A stretch of DNA of 64,000 nt from Brevibacterium sanguinis (GTDB lineage: Bacteria > Actinomycetota > Actinomycetes > Actinomycetales > Brevibacteriaceae), in the NCBI RefSeq assembly GCF_003315415.1, contig NZ_QNSB01000013.1:43031-107030 (forward strand), read 5' to 3'. Position 1 is the first letter of the stretch; each line of letters opens with the position of its first letter. The position numbers and the translations under genes were made by a program. This document shows positions 17,268-25,900 of this stretch, piece by piece. Below the pieces are notes generated by a model, which ran no database searches, was not told the DNA's origin, and worked only from the letters and a program-made list of their open reading frames with translations.

Positions 17268-18319
17268 GCGCTCCTGCTTTCCGCGACCTGTGCCGTGACC
17301 GGTCGCTGACGTGCTCTGATGGTCGTCTTCACGGCGATTCCGGCGCCGACGATCATGAAGAAGGTCGCCACCCATCCCTGATACTCGAACTGTGCGGTCG
17401 AGACCATCGCGTTGCCCACCGTGCATCCACCGGCGATCGCCGCGCCCACACCCATGCCGATCCCGCCGAGGATCGACTTGATGAGTGTGTCCTTGTCCGG
17501 GATCCGGATCCGGAACTCGCCCGAGGCCTTCGCCGCGAGGAACGAGCCGAGCAGGATTCCGATGACGAGCATGACGCCCCAGTCGATGAGCGAGCTGTCT
17601 CCGGTCGTGAGGTAGGTGGTGAGATTCGCCGACGGGGTCGTGATCCCCAGGCCCGAGTTGCGGCCCGTCGCCGCCGACAGCGGCCAGGCGATCGTCGCGA
17701 TGATGCCGATGACGACGGCGGTGGCGAACGGGTTCCAGCGCTTCTCGGTGAGCAGGTGGGCGAGCCCCGTCTTCCTCGGCGGAAGCGCGGCCAGGGGTGT
17801 GGTGACCTTGCGCTGGTGGTGGACGGCGAGGGCGATCGCGACGGCGCCGAGGACGACGACGAACACCCAGGGGCTCAGCCCGGTGCTCGTCTGCAGCGTG
17901 CCGTTGTCGACGGTGATCGAGCGCAGGCCGGTCGTCACCTCGGCGAGCGGTCCCGTCTTCATCACCGCCGCGACGAGGGCGTAGAAGATGAGAGCGAACC
18001 AGCTCCCGACGAGCCCCTCGCCCGCACGGTAGTAGGTGCCCGTGGCGCATCCGCCGGCGAGCACCATCGAGAATCCGAAGATCAGTCCGCCGACGATCGA
18101 GGCGAGCCACGGGAAGGCCGATTCCTCGAGGGTGATGAGGCCGAAGGAGCTGAGGAGGAAGAGGCCGGCCGAATGCACGGCGATGAGCACGATGAGGGCC
18201 GAGAACCAGCGGGTGTTCCCGGTCAGGGTGAGGTCGCGGAAGGCGCCGGTGACACAGAATCGTCCTCGCTGGAAGACGAATCCGAGCACCAGGCCGACGA
18301 CCAGTCCGGTGATGATCAT
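17264..18319 (-). CDS. tsuA: TsuA/YeeE-type thiosulfate transporter
   Basis: A 351-residue polytopic membrane protein of the YeeE/YedE family with about nine hydrophobic segments. It carries the conserved cysteine motifs GRFCVTGAFRD near the N-terminus, GGCATGTYYRAGEG in the first half and GGCTVGNAM in the second. In characterised YeeE these cysteines line the path for thiosulfate uptake. ATG 18319 has GAGGAG about 10 bases upstream; longer readings lack support. It is translationally coupled to tusA and divergent from pobA. Confidence 0.85.
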   Translation of the reverse strand: MIITGLVVGLVLGFVFQRGRFCVTGAFRDLTLTGNTRWFSALIVLIAVHSAGLFLLSSFGLITLEESAFPWLASIVGGLIFGFSMVLAGGCATGTYYRAGEGLVGSWFALIFYALVAAVMKTGPLAEVTTGLRSITVDNGTLQTSTGLSPWVFVVVLGAVAIALAVHHQRKVTTPLAALPPRKTGLAHLLTEKRWNPFATAVVIGIIATIAWPLSAATGRNSGLGITTPSANLTTYLTTGDSSLIDWGVMLVIGILLGSFLAAKASGEFRIRIPDKDTLIKSILGGIGMGVGAAIAGGCTVGNAMVSTAQFEYQGWVATFFMIVGAGIAVKTTIRARQRPVTAQVAESRSA

Positions 18320-18376
18320 GGGGCTGCTGTCTCCTCGGGTTCGTGTCGGGTGGGTCCCGATCGCAAAACAGTCACC

Positions 18377-18406
18377 ATTGTCATCATCAGATTGCTCAAC
18401 AGTCAA
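18377..18406 (-). promoter_or_regulatory. Probable promoter of tsuA-tusA
   Basis: On the minus strand, TTGACT (18406-18401) and GACAAT (18382-18377) are separated by 18 bases, a good housekeeping-sigma match 58 bases before the tsuA start. The surrounding stretch is AT-rich for this genome. The rest of the 367-base tsuA-pobA gap holds the repeat at 18614-18661. Confidence 0.5.
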
Positions 18407-18613
18407 CCCCAAGTCATCCGGCGTCACACTGGGCAACGTCGGTTCGCACACCCTGGAAGGTGCGACAGTGTTGAGCAGAACCTCGGCAGACGACGCGCAG
18501 AACCGGACAAAAGACGCGAGGAGACGGAGCAGGATCGTTTCGCCGCGAGCGCTTCGGTGGCCCCGCGCCTGCGCGCCGCGTTCCCGTTCATTGAGAATCG
18601 TCTCGCCCAGCGT

Positions 18614-18661
18614 CAGCGGCTCGGAGCACACTGGAGTCAGTGGCTCGGAGCACACTGGAGC
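18614..18661 (+). repeat. 24-bp tandem direct repeat upstream of pobA
   Basis: Two copies of a 24-bp unit containing GGCTCGGAGCACACTGGAG (18614-18637 and 18638-18661, two base differences) lie just before the ribosome-binding site of pobA. The position suits an activator or repressor site, for example for an IclR- or AraC-type PobR, but no regulator gene is next to it. Confidence 0.7.
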
Positions 18662-18686
18662 CACCCACACAGGCAAGGAGGCCCAG

Positions 18687-19937
18687 GTGCCAGAACTTCA
18701 GACCGACGTCGCGATCGTCGGTGCCGGTCCTGCCGGACTCATGCTCGCGCATCTGCTGCACAACGCCGGCATCGATTCCGTCGTCGTCGACAACCGCAGT
18801 CACGACGACATCGCCCACACGCACCGGGCGGGAATCCTCGAAGCCGCCTCGGTGCGCATGCTCGCCGCCGACGGAATCGACTCCCGGGTCCTCAGCGAGG
18901 GCCACCGGCACGACGGCATCGACATCCGGATCGACGGCATCAGCCACCCCCTCGACTTCCCCACCCTCGTCGGGGAGTCCGTGTGGCTCTACCCGCAGAA
19001 CGAGATCTTCGTCGACCTCGCTGCCGCCCGCGCCCGAACCTCCCGGCCGACGTTCTTCTCCGTCGCCGACACCCGTCTCGGCGACATCGACACCGCACAC
19101 CCCTGGGTCCGCGCCACCACTGCTGGCGGCGAGGACCTGCACGTCGGTGCCCGGTACGTCGTCGGCGCCGACGGCTCCCGCGGTCCCTGCCGGGGGATGA
19201 TCCCGGCGGAGACGAGGCAGAAGTTCTTCCACGAGTACCCCTTCGCGTGGTTCGGGATCCTCTGCGAGGCCCCGCCCAGCCATGAGGTCCTCATCTACTC
19301 GCGCTCCGAACGCGGCTTCGCCCTCATCTCCCAGCGCAGCGACACCGTCCAGCGCATGTACTTCCAGACCCCGCCCGACACCGACGTCGCCGACTGGTCC
19401 GACGACCGGATCTGGGCCGAGCTCCAGGCCCGCGTCGCCGGTCCCGACGGCTTCGAGCTCAGGACCGGCCCGATCATCGACAAGACCGTCCTGCCATTCC
19501 GCTCCGCCGTCCACGAACCCATGCAGCACGGTTCCCTCTTCCTCGCCGGCGACAGCGCCCACACCGTGCCGCCGACCGGGGCGAAGGGGCTCAACCTCGC
19601 CTTCGCCGACGTCTCCGTGCTCGCCCCGGCCCTCATCGCGGCGTTCAGGGACTCCGACGCCGAGGCGCTCGCCGGTTACTCGCGGACCGCGGCCGCTCGC
19701 GTGTGGAAGGCTCAGAACTTCTCCTACCAGATGACCCGCATGCTCCACTCCGACCCCGGCCAGGACGCGTTCGAGGCCCGCCGCAGCCTCGGCGAGCTCA
19801 CCTCGATGCTCGAATCCGTCCACGGACGCCGGTACCTCGCCGAGTGCTACACGGGCTGGCCCGAGACCTCCCCGTCCACCACCGACCGACCCGCCCCGGA
19901 ACAGACCGCTGGGCGCTCCCCCGAACGAAAGGCGTGA
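18687..19937 (+). CDS. pobA: 4-hydroxybenzoate 3-monooxygenase
   Basis: A 416-residue flavoprotein that hydroxylates 4-hydroxybenzoate to protocatechuate with NAD(P)H and O2. Visible are the FAD GAGPAGLM loop (about 11-18), the DG motif region (YVVGADGSRGPCR) and the GD motif GDSAHTVPPTGAKGLNLA in the C-terminal third, which is characteristic of PobA. It is slightly longer than the usual ~394 residues because of a Pro/Thr-rich C-terminal tail. The GTG start at 18687 has AAGGAGG upstream. Its stop is 2 bases before the pcaH start, so it is the first gene of the protocatechuate operon. Confidence 0.93.
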   Translation: MPELQTDVAIVGAGPAGLMLAHLLHNAGIDSVVVDNRSHDDIAHTHRAGILEAASVRMLAADGIDSRVLSEGHRHDGIDIRIDGISHPLDFPTLVGESVWLYPQNEIFVDLAAARARTSRPTFFSVADTRLGDIDTAHPWVRATTAGGEDLHVGARYVVGADGSRGPCRGMIPAETRQKFFHEYPFAWFGILCEAPPSHEVLIYSRSERGFALISQRSDTVQRMYFQTPPDTDVADWSDDRIWAELQARVAGPDGFELRTGPIIDKTVLPFRSAVHEPMQHGSLFLAGDSAHTVPPTGAKGLNLAFADVSVLAPALIAAFRDSDAEALAGYSRTAAARVWKAQNFSYQMTRMLHSDPGQDAFEARRSLGELTSMLESVHGRRYLAECYTGWPETSPSTTDRPAPEQTAGRSPERKA

Positions 19938-19939
19938 CC

Positions 19940-20740
19940 ATGGGTGCACAGAAACTTGCCGGACCCGACGATGCCGCCGAGTCCCAGACGACCCTGAGCG
20001 CGGAGATCACCGAGATCGAAGCGTCCCATGCGGCCGCGGTGGCGGCAGGTCATCCTGCCGAGACGCAGCCGCGGCTCGACTACCCGCCGTACCGGTCCTC
20101 GCTGCTGCGCCATCCGACCAAGGATCCGCGGCATGCCGACCCCGAGACGATCGAGCTCCACTCCCCCGCATTCGGCCACCGCGACATCGGCATTCTCGAA
20201 TCCGACCTCACCGTCCAGGCCGGCGGTGAGCCGATCGGGGAGCGCATCCGCGTCACCGGTCGGATCGTCGACGGCGAGGGGCGTCCCGTGGCCGGCCAGC
20301 TCGTCGAGATCTGGCAGGCGAACGCCGCCGGCCGCTACATCCACAAACGCGATCAGCACCCGGCCCCGATCGATCCGAACTTCACCGGAGTCGGCCGCAC
20401 CCTGACCGGCCCCGACGGCTCGTACTCGTTCACGACGATCAAACCCGGGCCGTATCCGTGGAAGAACCACCACAACGCCTGGCGACCGGCGCACATCCAC
20501 TTCTCCCTCTTCGGCTCCGAGTTCACCCAGCGCATGGTCACCCAGATGTACTTCCCGGGCGACCCCCTGTTCGCCCTCGATCCGATCTACCAGTCGATCA
20601 CCGATCAGAAGGCCCGCGACCGCCTCGTCGCCACCTACGACCACGACATCACCGAACACGAATTCCTCATGGGCTACCGCTGGGACATCGTGCTCACCGG
20701 CACCAACCGGACCTGGATGGAAGAAGAGGACCATGACTGA
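19940..20740 (+). CDS. pcaH: Protocatechuate 3,4-dioxygenase beta subunit
   Basis: A 266-residue beta subunit holding the non-haem Fe(III) site. The ligands line up as Tyr in GRYIHKR, Tyr in GPYPWKN and the two His in RPAHIHF. It opens protocatechuate between C3 and C4 to 3-carboxy-cis,cis-muconate together with PcaG. An N-terminal extension of about 45 Ala/Glu-rich residues precedes the conserved LDYPPYRSS. ATG 19940 follows pobA immediately. The 3' end overlaps pcaG by 8 bases. Confidence 0.95.
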   Translation: MGAQKLAGPDDAAESQTTLSAEITEIEASHAAAVAAGHPAETQPRLDYPPYRSSLLRHPTKDPRHADPETIELHSPAFGHRDIGILESDLTVQAGGEPIGERIRVTGRIVDGEGRPVAGQLVEIWQANAAGRYIHKRDQHPAPIDPNFTGVGRTLTGPDGSYSFTTIKPGPYPWKNHHNAWRPAHIHFSLFGSEFTQRMVTQMYFPGDPLFALDPIYQSITDQKARDRLVATYDHDITEHEFLMGYRWDIVLTGTNRTWMEEEDHD

Positions 20741-21326
20741 TCAGACCCCTGCCGCCCCGGCCCCCGACCTCACCGCCACCCCCGGGCAGACGGTCGGGCC
20801 CTTCTACGGCTACGCCCTGCCCTACCCCGGAGACAACGAGCTCGTCCCACCCGGCTCGCCACGGGCCGTGCAGCTCCACGGGGTCGTCTACGACGGCGCC
20901 GGGGTCCCCGTCCCGGATTCGCTCATCGAGATCTGGCAGCCCGACGAGACCGGGACCGTCTCCCGGGCGACGGGGTCCCTGCGGCGCGATGGCTTCTCAT
21001 TCACCGGTTTCGGCCGCTGCGAGGTCGACCCGGAGGGCCGGTTCAGCTTCTCCACCGTCAACCCGGGCCCCACCGAGGACGGCCGACCCGCGTTCATCAG
21101 TGTCGTCGTCTTCGCCCGCGGTCTGCTCAACCGGCTCTTCACCCGCGCCTACCTGCCCGAGGACGCCGAGGCGCTGGCCGCCGACCCGTTCCTGTCCTCC
21201 CTCGACCCCGCCGATCGCGACCGGCTCATCGCCGCCCGTGAGGCTGACGGATCCCTGCGCTTCGACATACGGTTGCAGGGCGAGGACGAAACCCCGTTCC
21301 TCCGGTTCCCGGGACACGTCGACTGA
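20733..21326 (+). CDS. pcaG: Protocatechuate 3,4-dioxygenase alpha subunit
   Basis: A 197-residue alpha subunit recognised by TPGQTVGPFYGYALPY near the N-terminus, the IEIWQPD strand and the NPGPTEDGRPAFISVVVF segment. Alpha subunits share the fold of PcaH but lack the iron ligands, and here the H-x-H pair is indeed absent. It overlaps pcaH by 8 bases and is followed by pcaB after 47 bases. Confidence 0.94.
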   Translation: MTDQTPAAPAPDLTATPGQTVGPFYGYALPYPGDNELVPPGSPRAVQLHGVVYDGAGVPVPDSLIEIWQPDETGTVSRATGSLRRDGFSFTGFGRCEVDPEGRFSFSTVNPGPTEDGRPAFISVVVFARGLLNRLFTRAYLPEDAEALAADPFLSSLDPADRDRLIAAREADGSLRFDIRLQGEDETPFLRFPGHVD

Positions 21327-21373
21327 GGTCTGCCCGGACACATGGACCGCCGCTTCGAGAGTGAGGACGACCG

Positions 21374-22816
21374 ATGAGTGACACGACTCCGGCCACCCGT
21401 TCCCTGTTCGCGCCCGGCGACCGGCGCGGGACCGAGGCCGTCAACGACCTCGCCCTCGTCGCCGCCCTGGGAGAGGTGGAGACGGCGTGGGTGGAGTCGC
21501 AGGCCCGGACCGGTCTCATCACCGAGGCGGTCCGCGCCGAGGCGATCGCCGGCATCGAGTCCACCATCCGGTCCTGTCTCAGCGATGCCTCCGGAGTCGA
21601 CGACCTCGACCGTGAAGCCGAATCCGGGGGCAACCCGGTCATCCCGTTCCTGCGGATCGTCCGCAACGGTCTCGGCGCCGAGGCGTCTAGGGCCCTGCAC
21701 CGGGGCCTGACGAGCCAGGACGTCGTCGACTCGGCGATCGGACTGCTCGTCTCGCGGATCGTGCGCGAGAACATCGCCGTGCTCGGCGCCGTCTGCGACC
21801 GTCTCGCGGAACTCTCCACGGAGCACGCCTCGACCCTGTGCCTGGCGCGGACTTTGACCCAGCCGGCGCTGCCGACGACCTTCGGGCTGCGGGCGGCCAA
21901 CTGGGCCGCGAAGATCCATGACGTGCTCGCACTCGCACCGGTCGTCGAGGCCGTGCAGATCGGCGGGGCGGCAGGCACCCGAGCGGCGATCAGGGAACTC
22001 GCCGGAGAGTCGACGGAGGCGCTCCTGCGCGAGTTCCACGTCCAGCTGCGCGGACCCGATGCGGCGCTCACGGCTCCCCCGCCGCCCTGGCACGGCAACC
22101 GTGGGCGCGTCCTCCATTGGGGCTCCCATCTGGCGCAGTGCGTCGCCGTCGCGTCGACGATCGCCCGTGACATCCTCGTCGGTGCGCGCCCGGAGATCGG
22201 TGAGATCACCCTGGCCGTGAGCGGCGGGTCCTCGGCGATGCCGCACAAGCTCAACCCCACCTCGGCGGTCCTCCTCCACCGCAACGGGATGCGCGCCCCG
22301 GGCGCGCTGTCGACCCTGGCCAGTGCCGCCGCCGAGGCGGTCGAGGAGCGCTCGGACGGCGCCTGGCACGCCGAATGGCCGGCACTGGCCGAGCTCCTGA
22401 CATTGGCGCGCTCGTCCCTGTCCCTGTTCGAGGAGACCATCGACGCGGTCGTGCCGCACCCCGAGGCGATGCGCCGCAATCTCGATGCCGCGGGGCCCGG
22501 GGTCCTCAGCGAACGGCTCTCGATCGTCCTCGGCGACCGGGTGACCAAGGAACAGCTTCAGAACGCGCTGCAGCCCGGATCCGACCCGGCCGAGGAGCTC
22601 GAGCGGGCGCTCGGCGGCACAGTCGACCGGGAGGAGATCGACAGCCTCCTCGATCCGGCGAACTACCTCGGCGACGCCGAGGAGATCCGCCGGTCCATCC
22701 TGCAGACGATCGGCGGCCCCAGTTCTCGGTTCACCGGCCCGGGTCCTCGGCTCGCCGACCCCGATTCTCAGTTCGCCGCTCCCGATGATCCCTCTCCCGA
22801 TCCGAAAGTGCTCTGA
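21374..22816 (+). CDS. pcaB: 3-carboxy-cis,cis-muconate cycloisomerase
   Basis: A 480-residue member of the fumarase/aspartase superfamily that lactonises carboxymuconate to gamma-carboxymuconolactone. The superfamily signature GGSSAMPHKLNPTSA is near residue 288, and the first conserved region is GLTSQDVVDSA. The last ~30 residues (from SSRFTGPGPRLAD) are an unconserved Pro/Asp-rich tail. ATG 21374 is preceded by a purine-rich tract. The stop is separated by one base from the GTG of pcaL. Confidence 0.93.
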   Translation: MSDTTPATRSLFAPGDRRGTEAVNDLALVAALGEVETAWVESQARTGLITEAVRAEAIAGIESTIRSCLSDASGVDDLDREAESGGNPVIPFLRIVRNGLGAEASRALHRGLTSQDVVDSAIGLLVSRIVRENIAVLGAVCDRLAELSTEHASTLCLARTLTQPALPTTFGLRAANWAAKIHDVLALAPVVEAVQIGGAAGTRAAIRELAGESTEALLREFHVQLRGPDAALTAPPPPWHGNRGRVLHWGSHLAQCVAVASTIARDILVGARPEIGEITLAVSGGSSAMPHKLNPTSAVLLHRNGMRAPGALSTLASAAAEAVEERSDGAWHAEWPALAELLTLARSSLSLFEETIDAVVPHPEAMRRNLDAAGPGVLSERLSIVLGDRVTKEQLQNALQPGSDPAEELERALGGTVDREEIDSLLDPANYLGDAEEIRRSILQTIGGPSSRFTGPGPRLADPDSQFAAPDDPSPDPKVL

Positions 22817-22817
22817 C

Positions 22818-24317
22818 GTGGAACTCACCGCAACCGTCCTCGGCTCCTCCGACCAGACAGGCAGCGCCTCCGGGCAGGCGGGCAGTGCCTCCTGGCAAGC
22901 CACCGGTATTGCCGGGCCAGGCAACGCCTCCGGTACTGCCGGGCCAGGCAACGCCTCCGGGCGGGCTGCCGGGGCCGCTGGGCCTGACAACCGCCCCCAC
23001 GCGACCGATGTGCTCGTCGTCCTCCCCTCGCTGGGAACGTCGGTGAGCGCACTGTGGCAGCGGGCGGCGAGCGCCTACTGTCGGTCGGTGCCCGCCGCGA
23101 CGGTCATCGGCATCGATCTGCCCGGGCATGGACGCTCGGCTCCGCTCGACGGCGCCGGTGAGGCCGTCGCCTCGGTGACGATGAGCGACCTCGCCGAGGC
23201 GGTCCTCGCCACCATCGACAGAGTCTTGCCCGACGTCGTCGGACACGCCGGTGACGGTGGCTCGGTCGACGACGATGGCGGAACCGCCGTTGCCGACGGA
23301 ACTCCTGCGGCCGCCGGGACCGAGGGTCCGCGGATCGCGTTGGCAGGAGATTCGATCGGCGGGGCGATCGCGCTGCAGCTGGCCCTCGACCACGGCGAGC
23401 GCTTCAGCCATGTCGCCGTCTTCTGCACTGGTGCGCAGATCGGCGAGCCTGCCGCCTGGATCGAGCGCGCCGACCTCGTCGCCGCCTCGGGCACGCCCAC
23501 CCAGGTGGTCGGTTCGGCCCAGCGCTGGTTCGGTCCCGGCTTCATGGACCGCGAGCCCGAAGCATCGGCGGCCCTCCTCCACTCGCTGCAGGACGCCGAC
23601 CGCTTCTCCTATGCCGCGCTCTGCCACGCACTGGCCGCCTTCGACGTGCGCGACCGGCTGACCGACATCCCGTTGCCGGTCCTCGCCGTGGCCGGCTCCG
23701 AGGACCAGCCGACTCGGCCGACGAAGCTCGTCGAGATCGCCAACGGCGTTCGCGACGGCCGGCTCGAGGTCATCGAGGGTGCCGGCCATCTCGTCCCCGC
23801 CGAGGCGCCGGAGGTCACCGCCGCGCTTCTCGACGACTTCCTCCACGGCACTGGCCGTGCCGAGGAGGCGACCGCCTCGGCGACGCAGCTGCCCACCGCC
23901 TCCGGACCGCGGGAGGCCAGCCGCGACGAGGTCCACACCGCCGGGATGACGGTGCGGCGCGAGGTCCTCTCCGACGCTCACGTCGACCGGGCGAACGCGG
24001 CGATCACGGAGTTCACCTCCGACTTTCAGGACCTCATCACCCGCTATGCGTGGGGCGAGATCTGGACACGGCCCGGCCTCGATCGTCGGATGCGCTCGGC
24101 GATCACGCTCACGGCGATGATCGCCGGCGGGCACGAGGCCGAGCTCGCGATGCACGTGCGCGCGGCGGTGCGCAACGGGCTCAGCCGCGACGAGATCAAG
24201 GAGGTCCTGCTCCAGTCCGCCATCTACTGCTCCGTGCCGAGCGCGAACACCGCGTTCACGGTCGCGGCGAAGACGCTCGCTGAGATGGACGAGGAGGATG
24301 CGCCGCAAGGCGGATGA
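22818..24317 (+). CDS. pcaL: PcaL: 3-oxoadipate enol-lactonase fused to 4-carboxymuconolactone decarboxylase
   Basis: A 499-residue fusion. The N-terminal alpha/beta hydrolase (PcaD-like) has the nucleophile elbow GDSIGG with Ser near 179 and the oxyanion segment LPSLGTS. From about residue 377 comes a carboxymuconolactone decarboxylase domain (VRREVLSDAHVDRA to MDEEDAP). It carries out the two steps after PcaB, giving 3-oxoadipate; this fusion is known in Actinobacteria. Unusual is a Gly/Ser/Ala-rich insert at about residues 14-55 before the first beta strand, encoded partly by a 27-bp tandem repeat. The GTG start at 22818 is favoured; ATG 22785 would overlap pcaB. Confidence 0.9.
   Translation: MELTATVLGSSDQTGSASGQAGSASWQATGIAGPGNASGTAGPGNASGRAAGAAGPDNRPHATDVLVVLPSLGTSVSALWQRAASAYCRSVPAATVIGIDLPGHGRSAPLDGAGEAVASVTMSDLAEAVLATIDRVLPDVVGHAGDGGSVDDDGGTAVADGTPAAAGTEGPRIALAGDSIGGAIALQLALDHGERFSHVAVFCTGAQIGEPAAWIERADLVAASGTPTQVVGSAQRWFGPGFMDREPEASAALLHSLQDADRFSYAALCHALAAFDVRDRLTDIPLPVLAVAGSEDQPTRPTKLVEIANGVRDGRLEVIEGAGHLVPAEAPEVTAALLDDFLHGTGRAEEATASATQLPTASGPREASRDEVHTAGMTVRREVLSDAHVDRANAAITEFTSDFQDLITRYAWGEIWTRPGLDRRMRSAITLTAMIAGGHEAELAMHVRAAVRNGLSRDEIKEVLLQSAIYCSVPSANTAFTVAAKTLAEMDEEDAPQGG
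22903..22956 (+). repeat. 27-bp in-frame tandem repeat in pcaL
   Basis: Two 27-bp units (22903-22929, 22930-22956, one base different) encode a repeated nine-residue Gly/Ala/Asn-rich segment in the N-terminal insert of PcaL. Confidence 0.85.
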
Positions 24318-24341
24318 GCAGGAGGCGGCAGGCTCGACCGA

Positions 24342-25814
24342 CTACGCGGTCACCGTGTCGTGCTTGACCGCCTCGGCGTACTGACTGGACAGCAGCCGGT
24401 AGGAACGGGTGAGGAACGCTCCCAGCCCGAGCAGGGTGGCGACGATTCCCGCGCCGACGAAGACGAGGGCGATACCGCGCACCTGACCGTCCCCGAGGAG
24501 CCACCCCCATGTCGCCCGCCCTGCGGCGGACTCCATGTAGGGGATCGTCCAGAACTCGGTGATCGGCGCGATGAGGAAGGCCGTGACCGGAGCCGCGGCC
24601 GCCTCGAACGTCATCGCGAACCCGAACACGCGCCCCTGCTGCCGGAACGGCACGACCCGCTGGATGACGGTCTGCTCGGCGGCCTCGACGGCGGGCATGA
24701 TCGCGAAGAACACCCACAGCCCCAGTCCGTAGAGCCACCACCAGTCGCGAATGGCGAAGACCGCTCCGACGACGCCGATGAGTGCGGCGAAGAGGAGCAT
24801 CGTGCGGATCGGATTGCGCCCGAGGCCGAACTTCGCGATGACGGCTCCACCGAGCATGAAGCCGGAGGACACGACGGCGAGCGCCACGCCCCAGAGCTCG
24901 ACGCTGCCGAAGACCTCGATGCCGTAGGGGTCGGTGAGGGCGATGTAGACGCCGGCGACGAGGTTGTTGAGCGTCGTGAAGATGACCAGGGCCAGCAGTC
25001 CGGGGGCCGCGAGGACCGCGCGGAAGCCGCCGCGGACGTCGACCCACTTCGCCTGGCCCTCGGCGTGGACGATGACGGGTTCGGGAATCGTCAGCATGAG
25101 CAGGTGCGCCACCGAGCCCGCGATGAGGACCACCGAGATGAGCAGGGTCCAGCCCATGCCGAGCAGACCGATCGCCAGGCCGCTGAACACGCTCGTGACG
25201 AGGAACGCGAGCCCCTGCACGGTGCCGACCAGCCCATTGGCGTTCGCCCTCCGCGGGCCGGGGACGAGGAGCGACACCGTCGTGGACAGGGCGATGTTGC
25301 GCAGCTGTTCGACGACCGCGCCGGCGAGCAGGATGACGGCGAAGATCCAGAACCAGGGACCGCGAAGGTCGAGGAGGACCGCTTCCGGGTGGAGCAGGTA
25401 GACGATCCCGGAGAGGGCGAACATCGCCAGGGTGCCGATCGTCGCGAGCAGCATCACCCGATGCTTTCGGAAGCGATCGACGAGCGTGCCGAAGAACATG
25501 GAGAAGACCGCGACGAGCAGCATGTAGGCACCGCCGATGACGCCGGTGGCGAGCACGGATCGGGTCTCCAGATAGACCCAGAAGGTGAGCCCGAACCACA
25601 GGAAGCTCGTCGTCGTGTTGGCGACCGCCGTGTTGACGAGGACGTGGAGGAACGTCCGGTGACCGTTCGGAGGCGGCTCCGGATCGTCGCCGGCGGGCGC
25701 AGGGGCGACTCCCGGCACAGGTGGAACAGTTCCCGGCACCGGCGCGGCAGAAGCATCCGGCGGACGGGGAACGGAGACGTCGTGCGATTGCGGTCGGGGA
25801 TTCGCGTCGTCCAT
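24342..25814 (-). CDS. MFS transporter
   Basis: A 490-residue major facilitator with about 12 hydrophobic segments after a Pro/Ala-rich cytosolic N-terminus of ~50 residues. The loop between helices 2 and 3 reads FGTLVDRFRKHRV, the usual MFS motif A position. The overall pattern is like DHA1/enterobactin-exporter-type proteins, so export is as likely as import; no substrate can be named. ATG 25814 has GAGGAAG upstream. It converges on pcaL with only 24 bases between, and no clear hairpin is seen there. Confidence 0.85.
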   Translation of the reverse strand: MDDANPRPQSHDVSVPRPPDASAAPVPGTVPPVPGVAPAPAGDDPEPPPNGHRTFLHVLVNTAVANTTTSFLWFGLTFWVYLETRSVLATGVIGGAYMLLVAVFSMFFGTLVDRFRKHRVMLLATIGTLAMFALSGIVYLLHPEAVLLDLRGPWFWIFAVILLAGAVVEQLRNIALSTTVSLLVPGPRRANANGLVGTVQGLAFLVTSVFSGLAIGLLGMGWTLLISVVLIAGSVAHLLMLTIPEPVIVHAEGQAKWVDVRGGFRAVLAAPGLLALVIFTTLNNLVAGVYIALTDPYGIEVFGSVELWGVALAVVSSGFMLGGAVIAKFGLGRNPIRTMLLFAALIGVVGAVFAIRDWWWLYGLGLWVFFAIMPAVEAAEQTVIQRVVPFRQQGRVFGFAMTFEAAAAPVTAFLIAPITEFWTIPYMESAAGRATWGWLLGDGQVRGIALVFVGAGIVATLLGLGAFLTRSYRLLSSQYAEAVKHDTVTA

Positions 25815-25900
25815 GACTTCCTCGGGGTGTGAGAGGTGACCGCCGAAGCACAGCCACCGACACCAGTATCGACCCGAGGAGCCGAGGCCACAACTGTCTC

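Noticed and set aside
21149..22990. Long minus-strand frame opposite pcaG-pcaB-pcaL
   Set aside because: Pro/Arg/Asp-rich shadow; the plus strand carries complete pathway enzymes with motifs.
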